Shown: positions 59,768-64,000 of the stretch, piece after piece | Position numbering within the stretch: position 1 is the first letter of the stretch | Layout: every line of letters begins with the position of its first letter | DNA from: JANPLG01 sp964609085 | GTDB lineage: Bacteria; Armatimonadota; SYMT01 | DNA: 64,000 nt | Assembly: GCA_964609085.1 (NCBI GenBank) | Contig: CAZSRZ010000002.1 | Coordinates: forward strand, 1-64,000 | Direction: 5' to 3' | Made by a program: the position numbers and the translations under genes | Notes under the pieces: generated by a model | Told to the model about the DNA's origin: nothing | Databases searched by the model: none | The model's input: the letters and a program-made list of their open reading frames with translations, nothing else

Positions 59768-60667
59768 TCATGCGGCGTGCTCAATGGCGTCCGTCGACGC
59801 CTCTCGGACGGGGCGGTCCGGTGCCTCAGCCGCCGCCCGCTCCAATTCGGCCCACGTCACCCGCGGTCGGATTCCGTACTCGATGTAAAGCGGCTGCTGC
59901 TCGATGACGAAGAAACGCCGACCCAGCCGGCACGCCGCTTCTGCCGTGGTTCCCGTGCCGCCGAAGGGGTCGAGCACCAGATCATCGGGACGGCTGCAGG
60001 CCCTCACCACTCGCTCGATGAGGGCCAGAGGCTTCTCCGTGCTGTGCAGCTTCTTGCCGTCGCCCGCCTTCTTCCGCGAGTCGCCGTTGCAGATCGGGAA
60101 GCGCCAGACGCTGCGCATCTGCTTACCGCCGTTCTCTTCCTTCATCTGCTGGTAGTTGAACGTGTAGCCCCGGGCATGCCGAGCGCTCTTCGCCGCCCAG
60201 ATCATCTCCTCGTGAGCATTGCAGAACCGGACTCCCCGGAAGTGGGGGGTCGGGTTGTTCTTTTCCCAGACGACGGTGTTGAGGAACCAGTAGCCCAGGT
60301 CCTGCATCTGCGTGCCGATCCGGAACAGGTTGTGGTACATCCCGATCACCCACAGGGTGCCGTTGTCCTTCAGCACGCGCCGGCACTCCACCAGCCACTC
60401 CCGGCAGAACTCATCATACTCGGCGTAGCTGCCGAACTGGTCCCATGCATCGTCCACGGCGTCGACGAGGCTATCGTCCGGCCGTCGCAACTCCTGCTGC
60501 AACTGCATGTAGTAGGGCGGGTCGGCGAAGATCAGGTCGACGGAGCGGTCGGGCAAATCCCGCAGCACCTGGCGGCAGTCGCCCTGCACGACCCAAGACG
60601 TATCGAGCGGGAAGTGCTGGCCGGGCTGGTGGAGAGTAAAGCGAGGCGAGGTCGGGTTGGGCGGCAT
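59768..60667 (-). CDS. CcrM/HinfI-like adenine DNA methyltransferase (GANTC type)
   Basis: 299 residues from ATG 60667 (ATG 60685 would add six). Motif IV comes before motif I as in beta-class methylases: SVDLIFADPPYYMQLQQELR, then AEYDEFCREWLVECRRVLKD, NAHEEMIWAAK, MRSVWRFPICNG, KLHSTEKPLALIERVVRACS and VLDPFGGTGTTAEAACRLGR. The sequence follows CcrM nearly block by block, including DAWDQFGSYAEYDEF. CcrM methylates the adenine of GANTC. It ends about 60-80 residues early, lacking the usual C-terminal DNA-binding domain of CcrM. No restriction gene is near, so it is an orphan regulator. Four GANTC sites overlap its promoter/start. Confidence 0.88.
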   Translation of the reverse strand: MPPNPTSPRFTLHQPGQHFPLDTSWVVQGDCRQVLRDLPDRSVDLIFADPPYYMQLQQELRRPDDSLVDAVDDAWDQFGSYAEYDEFCREWLVECRRVLKDNGTLWVIGMYHNLFRIGTQMQDLGYWFLNTVVWEKNNPTPHFRGVRFCNAHEEMIWAAKSARHARGYTFNYQQMKEENGGKQMRSVWRFPICNGDSRKKAGDGKKLHSTEKPLALIERVVRACSRPDDLVLDPFGGTGTTAEAACRLGRRFFVIEQQPLYIEYGIRPRVTWAELERAAAEAPDRPVREASTDAIEHAA

Positions 60668-60675
60668 GGGCGGTG

Positions 60676-60715
60676 GACTCCACATATAGAGTCGGCGGTT
60701 CGAGTCGTGGGATTC
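60676..60715 (-). promoter_or_regulatory. Cluster of four GANTC sites at the methyltransferase gene start
   Basis: On the forward strand GACTC (60676-60680), GAGTC (60689-60693), GAGTC (60702-60706) and GATTC (60711-60715) lie within 40 bp, immediately before and over the proposed start of the GANTC-type methyltransferase gene; the spacing is 13, 13 and 9 bp. One site is expected about every 300 bp at this GC content. A TATATG element (minus strand) lies between the first two. Methylation-controlled autoregulation is the natural reading. Confidence 0.65.
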
Positions 60716-60954
60716 AGTCAGGTGCGTTCGATAGACCGTGAAGCGGTTGCCGCAGGGCGATCGCTGCCCACGCCGCCGCAATGGGCGGGGCCCGTAGAGG
60801 AGGAGATGGCGCCGTGGGGCGCGAAAACGGCATCGTTCGGCATCTACCCGGGATCGGCAGTGTTCCAATTAGATGCTGGGGCTCGGGCTTCCCCGAGGCC
60901 GAGGAGCGCCAGGTTGGCGAACTGAACCCCGTCTGAACTGCCCAGGAGACCGCC

Positions 60955-62214
60955 ATGTCCGCGTCCTCACTTAACCGCCGTCAACTGCTTGCGGGTTCCC
61001 TCGGGAGCGGGATCCTGATGCTTGCGGGGGACGCCCAGCGCGTCTGGGGCGCGGGCGAGCGTCCGGGTCTGGGGTTCATCGGCGTCAAGAACCGTGGGAT
61101 GCAGAATCTCAACCCGCTGATGAAGCACTGCGTCGCCGTTTGCGATGTGGATAGCGCGGTGATGGGGGCGGCGAGCCAGGCCGTGCAGAAGGCCACCGGG
61201 ACAGCCCCCGCCGCCTACACCGACTACCGGCGGCTGTTGGAAGACAAGAACGTGGACGCCGTGGTCATCTCCACGCCGGACCACTGGCATGCGCTGCAGA
61301 CGATCGACGCGTGTGTCGCCGGGAAGGATGTCTACTGCGAGAAGCCGCTGACGTTGACGGTGCGCGAGGGGCAGGCCATGCTCGCGGCCGCTCGCAAGCA
61401 TGGTCGGGTTGTCGGCAATGGCAGCCAGCAGCGGTCCGGCGCCGAGTTCCGCCTCGCTGTGGAAACGGTGCGCAATGGCAGGCTCGGCAAGCTGAAGTCC
61501 GTCAAAGTTGGGATTCCCGGCGTCAACTTCAACGCCGTCGTCGTCCCCGATTCCTCGCCGCCCTCGGAACTCGATTACGAAATGTGGCTGGGCCCTGCTC
61601 CGCAACGCCCCTACAACGTGAACCGCATCCACTACAATTTCCGCTTCTTCTGGGACTACAGCGGCGGCCAGATGACGAACTGGGGTGCCCATCATCTGGA
61701 TATCGCCCAGTGGGCACTCGGCATGGACGCGGGCGGTCCGGTGACGGTGGAGGGCAAAGCGGCGTACAAGCCCGGCGCGTACTACGAAGTACCGGAGACC
61801 TTCCTGCTCATCTATCGGTATGCCGATGGGACGGAGCTGCACTGCGGATGCGGCCCCGGCCAACAGGTCGGCACTACCTTCGAGGGCGAACTCGGCACGC
61901 TATTTGTGAACCGGGGCAAGATCGTCGCAAATCCGCCCGAACTGCTGCCCGCAGACCTGCCGAAGTTCCCCGGAGACACCACCACACTGCACCACAAGAA
62001 CTGGCTGGAGTGCATCAAGTCTCGTGCGCTACCCGCGGCCGACGTGGCGATCGCTCATCGAACCGCGACCGTGTGTCATCTCGGCAACATCGCGCTGCGG
62101 TCCGGTCGCCCCGTCCGCTGGGATCCCGCCCGCGAAGTGATCACCGGTGATGCAGAGCAGAGCGCGATGCTCGCCCGGCCGTACCGGGCACCGTGGAAGC
62201 TGGGGCAGGGCTGA
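60955..62214 (+). CDS. Tat-exported Gfo/Idh/MocA family oxidoreductase
   Basis: 419 residues from ATG 60955 with AGGAG upstream. Tat signal SLNRRQLLAGSLGSGILMLA. NAD(P)-binding start RPGLGFIGVKNRGMQNLNPL, family signature VDAVVISTPDHWHALQTIDA then VYCEKPLTLTVREGQAMLAA (EKP), and catalytic part GGQMTNWGAHHLDIAQWALG with the HHxD histidines. It is the exported type frequent in planctomycete-like bacteria; some members are glycosidases. It is divergent from the DNA methyltransferase gene. Confidence 0.9.
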   Translation: MSASSLNRRQLLAGSLGSGILMLAGDAQRVWGAGERPGLGFIGVKNRGMQNLNPLMKHCVAVCDVDSAVMGAASQAVQKATGTAPAAYTDYRRLLEDKNVDAVVISTPDHWHALQTIDACVAGKDVYCEKPLTLTVREGQAMLAAARKHGRVVGNGSQQRSGAEFRLAVETVRNGRLGKLKSVKVGIPGVNFNAVVVPDSSPPSELDYEMWLGPAPQRPYNVNRIHYNFRFFWDYSGGQMTNWGAHHLDIAQWALGMDAGGPVTVEGKAAYKPGAYYEVPETFLLIYRYADGTELHCGCGPGQQVGTTFEGELGTLFVNRGKIVANPPELLPADLPKFPGDTTTLHHKNWLECIKSRALPAADVAIAHRTATVCHLGNIALRSGRPVRWDPAREVITGDAEQSAMLARPYRAPWKLGQG

Positions 62215-62235
62215 AACCGGGGCGCACTACGGCTG

Positions 62236-63192
62236 TCAGACCCTGTTTGGCGGCTCCTCGCCCCGAAGCACGGCCACCAGGTTGCGGACACAGGTTCGCG
62301 TCATTCCGTGCCTGGCCACATAGCTCGCGCTGCCGATGTGTGGCGTGACAAAGATCCCCGGGGTGTGCAGCACGGGATCGTCCGGCCGCGGTGGTTCCGG
62401 ATCGGTTACATCCAGACCGGCGCCGGCGAGCCTGCCCGAGCGCACTGCCTCGACCAACGCCGCCTGATCGACGAGCGGGCCACGGCCTGTGTTGACGAGT
62501 ACTGCCGACGGCTTCATTCGGGAAAGAGCTTCCGTTCCGATGAGTCCGACGGTGTCCGGCGTCAAGGCGCAGTGGAGGCTGACGAAGTCTGACTGCTGGA
62601 GCAACTCCTCAAATGGGAGGTACCGGGCGCCGAGAGCCACTTCCAGCTCCGGCTTCCGCGACCGGCCCGTATAGAGCAGGCGCATCCCGAACCCCTGCGC
62701 TCTCCGCGCCACGGCAGTCCCGATGCGTCCCAGGCCGACGATGCCGAGCGTCGCTTCGTGGACGTCGCGCCCCCAGAGCAGTCCCTGGGCCCACTGCCAC
62801 CGGGCCTCTCGTGCGGCCGTCTGACCCTCGCCGAACCGTCGCGCGGCCGCCAGCAGCAAGCCGAATGCGACGTCCGCCGTCGCCTCCACCAGCACGTCCG
62901 GCGTGTTCGTCACCACGACTCCGCAGGCCCTGGCGGCGGCGACGTCGATGTTGTCGTAGCCGACACCGAACTGTGCCACCACCCGCAGGCCTGGTCCGGC
63001 GGCGGCGAGGACGGTGGCATTCACCGGAGCTCCATTGACCGGGAGCAGCCCGGCCAGCCCGGGGACACCGGCGAGCATCTCCGTTTGCGTGGCGCGTTCC
63101 GCCTGCGTCCGAACCTCAACGGCAGCCACGTCTCGAAGCGGCGTCAACTCGCTGTCGGCCACAGGACCCGTGATCCAGACCCTCGGGCGCAT
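62236..63192 (-). CDS. D-isomer-specific 2-hydroxyacid dehydrogenase
   Basis: 318 residues from ATG 63192 with GAGGGG six bases upstream. NAD-binding LGIVGLGRIGTAVARRAQGF, catalytic arginine in AVLVNTGRGPLVDQAALVEA, glutamate in GLDVTDPEPPRPDDPVLHTP and histidine in GIFVTPHIGSASYVARHGM: the full Arg-Glu-His set. It most resembles glyoxylate/hydroxypyruvate reductases and phosphoglycerate dehydrogenase without the regulatory end. It starts 2 bp after the stop of the SAM methyltransferase gene, so the two are probably co-transcribed. Confidence 0.9.
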   Translation of the reverse strand: MRPRVWITGPVADSELTPLRDVAAVEVRTQAERATQTEMLAGVPGLAGLLPVNGAPVNATVLAAAGPGLRVVAQFGVGYDNIDVAAARACGVVVTNTPDVLVEATADVAFGLLLAAARRFGEGQTAAREARWQWAQGLLWGRDVHEATLGIVGLGRIGTAVARRAQGFGMRLLYTGRSRKPELEVALGARYLPFEELLQQSDFVSLHCALTPDTVGLIGTEALSRMKPSAVLVNTGRGPLVDQAALVEAVRSGRLAGAGLDVTDPEPPRPDDPVLHTPGIFVTPHIGSASYVARHGMTRTCVRNLVAVLRGEEPPNRV

Positions 63193-63194
63193 CG

Positions 63195-63917
63195 CTACCC
63201 CTCTCTCCGGGCCCGGACGCATAAAAACCCCGGCTCACGCATCAGTTCCGCATGCGCGGCGGGGTCGGCCGCCGCGAAATCGTCCGTCGGCAGAGGCTCC
63301 AGACTGCCATCCAGGCGATATCCCGCCTCCAGTACCGGGTTCAACACGGCAGAGAGGGGGCGCCGGTAGGACGGCACCACGACCGGGGTGCCGAAACCGC
63401 GCCAGGGAGTCGATTGCACCTCGACGGCGTGATAGCTGTCCGTCCACCTCATCCGCCACGCCGAGGCCGGATGCTCACACGAGAAAACCAGCCAACCCCC
63501 CGGCCTGGTGATGCGGCGGAACTCCGCCATCACCGCCCGCCAATCGAGGACATAATCCAACGCCAGAGCGCTGACGATGCCGTCGAATCGGCCGTCTTCG
63601 AAGAGCGAAAGTGGCGTGCCCAGGTCCCAGAGATCCGCTCGGGCGCGGTCCCCCAGCCGAGCGCGGAACTCCGCCAGCATCGCCGGGGAGACATCAATGC
63701 CGTGCACCTGGGCGCCCCGTCCGACCAGCGCTTCCGCGTAGGCGCCCGGTCCGCAGCCGGCATCCAGCACCTGCAGCCCCTCCAGGGCCGGAAGCAGTGA
63801 GAGCACGGCCGGCCGGTCGTAGTAGGCGTTGTGCGGCTTTGTGTCGACTCGCGCGGCATACGGACCGGCCAGTTGCTCATACGCGGCCAATGCGAGAGGT
63901 TCGTTGAGCTTCTCCAT
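63195..63917 (-). CDS. Class I SAM-dependent methyltransferase
   Basis: 240 residues from ATG 63917 (GGAG upstream). Motif I is LQVLDAGCGPGAYAEALVGR, then VHGIDVSPAMLAEFRARLGD, DGIVSALALDYVLDWRAVMA (motif IV), and WLVFSCEHPASAWRMRW. It is a small-molecule or protein methylase of the UbiE/methyltransf_11 kind; the substrate is unknown. The dehydrogenase gene follows by 2 bp, and the end of another minus-strand gene may lie upstream at the window edge. Confidence 0.85.
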   Translation of the reverse strand: MEKLNEPLALAAYEQLAGPYAARVDTKPHNAYYDRPAVLSLLPALEGLQVLDAGCGPGAYAEALVGRGAQVHGIDVSPAMLAEFRARLGDRARADLWDLGTPLSLFEDGRFDGIVSALALDYVLDWRAVMAEFRRITRPGGWLVFSCEHPASAWRMRWTDSYHAVEVQSTPWRGFGTPVVVPSYRRPLSAVLNPVLEAGYRLDGSLEPLPTDDFAAADPAAHAELMREPGFLCVRARREG

Positions 63918-63930
63918 CGGGGCACTCCGG

Positions 63931-64000
63931 TCAGTACGTCCAGTCCTGTTTCTGCGCCAGCGCCAGGACACCCAGCAGGCACTCCGGGCTTGGCCGCCCT
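63931..64000 (-). CDS. Possible C-terminus of a gene entering from the right edge
   Basis: On the minus strand one frame is open from base 64000 to a stop at 63931-63933 and would encode a 22-residue end reading ...SPECLLGVLALAQKQDWTY. It would stop 13 bp before the SAM methyltransferase ATG, a normal operon spacing. Too short to identify or to be sure of. Confidence 0.3.
   Translation of the reverse strand, partial: GRPSPECLLGVLALAQKQDWTY

Noticed and set aside
60689..60715. tRNA-like T-arm (GGTTCGAGTC)
   Set aside because: The flanking stems do not pair and no other arms are found; the sequence is explained by GANTC sites.

Overview
This is a 64 kb stretch of GC-rich bacterial chromosome, tightly packed with about 55 protein genes on both strands. 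I found no rRNA, tRNA, CRISPR array, insertion sequence or phage module. The prepilin at 9895-10575 has the motif FPVFAQAREKARQ after its N-methylation site, which is typical of Armatimonadota. DUF1501 proteins, Tat-exported Gfo/Idh/MocA enzymes, a PEP-CTERM protein and a PPi-type phosphofructokinase fit a free-living heterotroph of the Armatimonadota or a neighbouring phylum. The assignment is an inference from protein style. Several -10 boxes read TATACT, and most starts have a GGAG-type ribosome binding site.

Region by region. 0-1.5 kb holds a cut-off DUF1501 protein and a creatininase-family hydrolase. 1.6-8.5 kb is a same-strand run that looks like one operon: two exported beta-propeller proteins, an ABC ATPase, two ABC-2 permeases (one fused to a cysteine-less thioredoxin-like domain, one to a TPR-like tail) and an SMI1/KNR4-DUF4190 protein. 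8.6-14.6 kb holds an enolase-superfamily enzyme, a minus-strand run (BI-1 protein, class II aldolase, CPBP protease, prepilin), a TMEM175-like channel and a DUF1648 protein. 14.6-24.1 kb holds a propeller/dihaem cytochrome diverging from a very long Ser/Thr kinase, followed by an unknown 803-residue secreted protein, an esterase and a TlpA-type protein. 24.1-24.7 kb is a repeat-bearing spacer. 24.7-31.6 kb encodes an EcsC protein, a 1511-residue haem-binding/toroid/HEAT protein and QueG.

31.7-35.2 kb is a sugar-uptake set (dehydrogenase, RbsC-like permease, lipoprotein binding protein) with no ATPase. 35.3-37.6 kb links an ECF-type sigma factor, a PEP-CTERM protein and a V8-like protease. 37.8-43.1 kb carries a lipid kinase, a LolA-like protein, a zinc-ribbon-like protein with mraZ behind an array of MraZ-type boxes, a STAS/HATPase regulator, rsmG and a lectin-like protein. 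43.2-52.9 kb has a large subtilase with five C-terminal modules, an RraA-like protein, an ankyrin protein, phenylalanine hydroxylase, a FAD oxidoreductase, APS kinase and a TPP decarboxylase. 53-64 kb has long HPF, PPi-phosphofructokinase, a fructokinase-like PfkB protein, an SMP-30 lactonase, a second DUF1501 protein, a lytic transglycosylase, a CcrM-like orphan DNA methyltransferase, a Gfo/Idh/MocA enzyme, a D-2-hydroxyacid dehydrogenase and a SAM methyltransferase.

The strongest non-routine signals are four GANTC sites within 40 bp at the start of the gene for a GANTC-type methyltransferase, an array of 10-bp-phased TGGGN/CGGGG boxes over the promoter of the mraZ operon, and the ABC operon whose permeases carry fused soluble domains.
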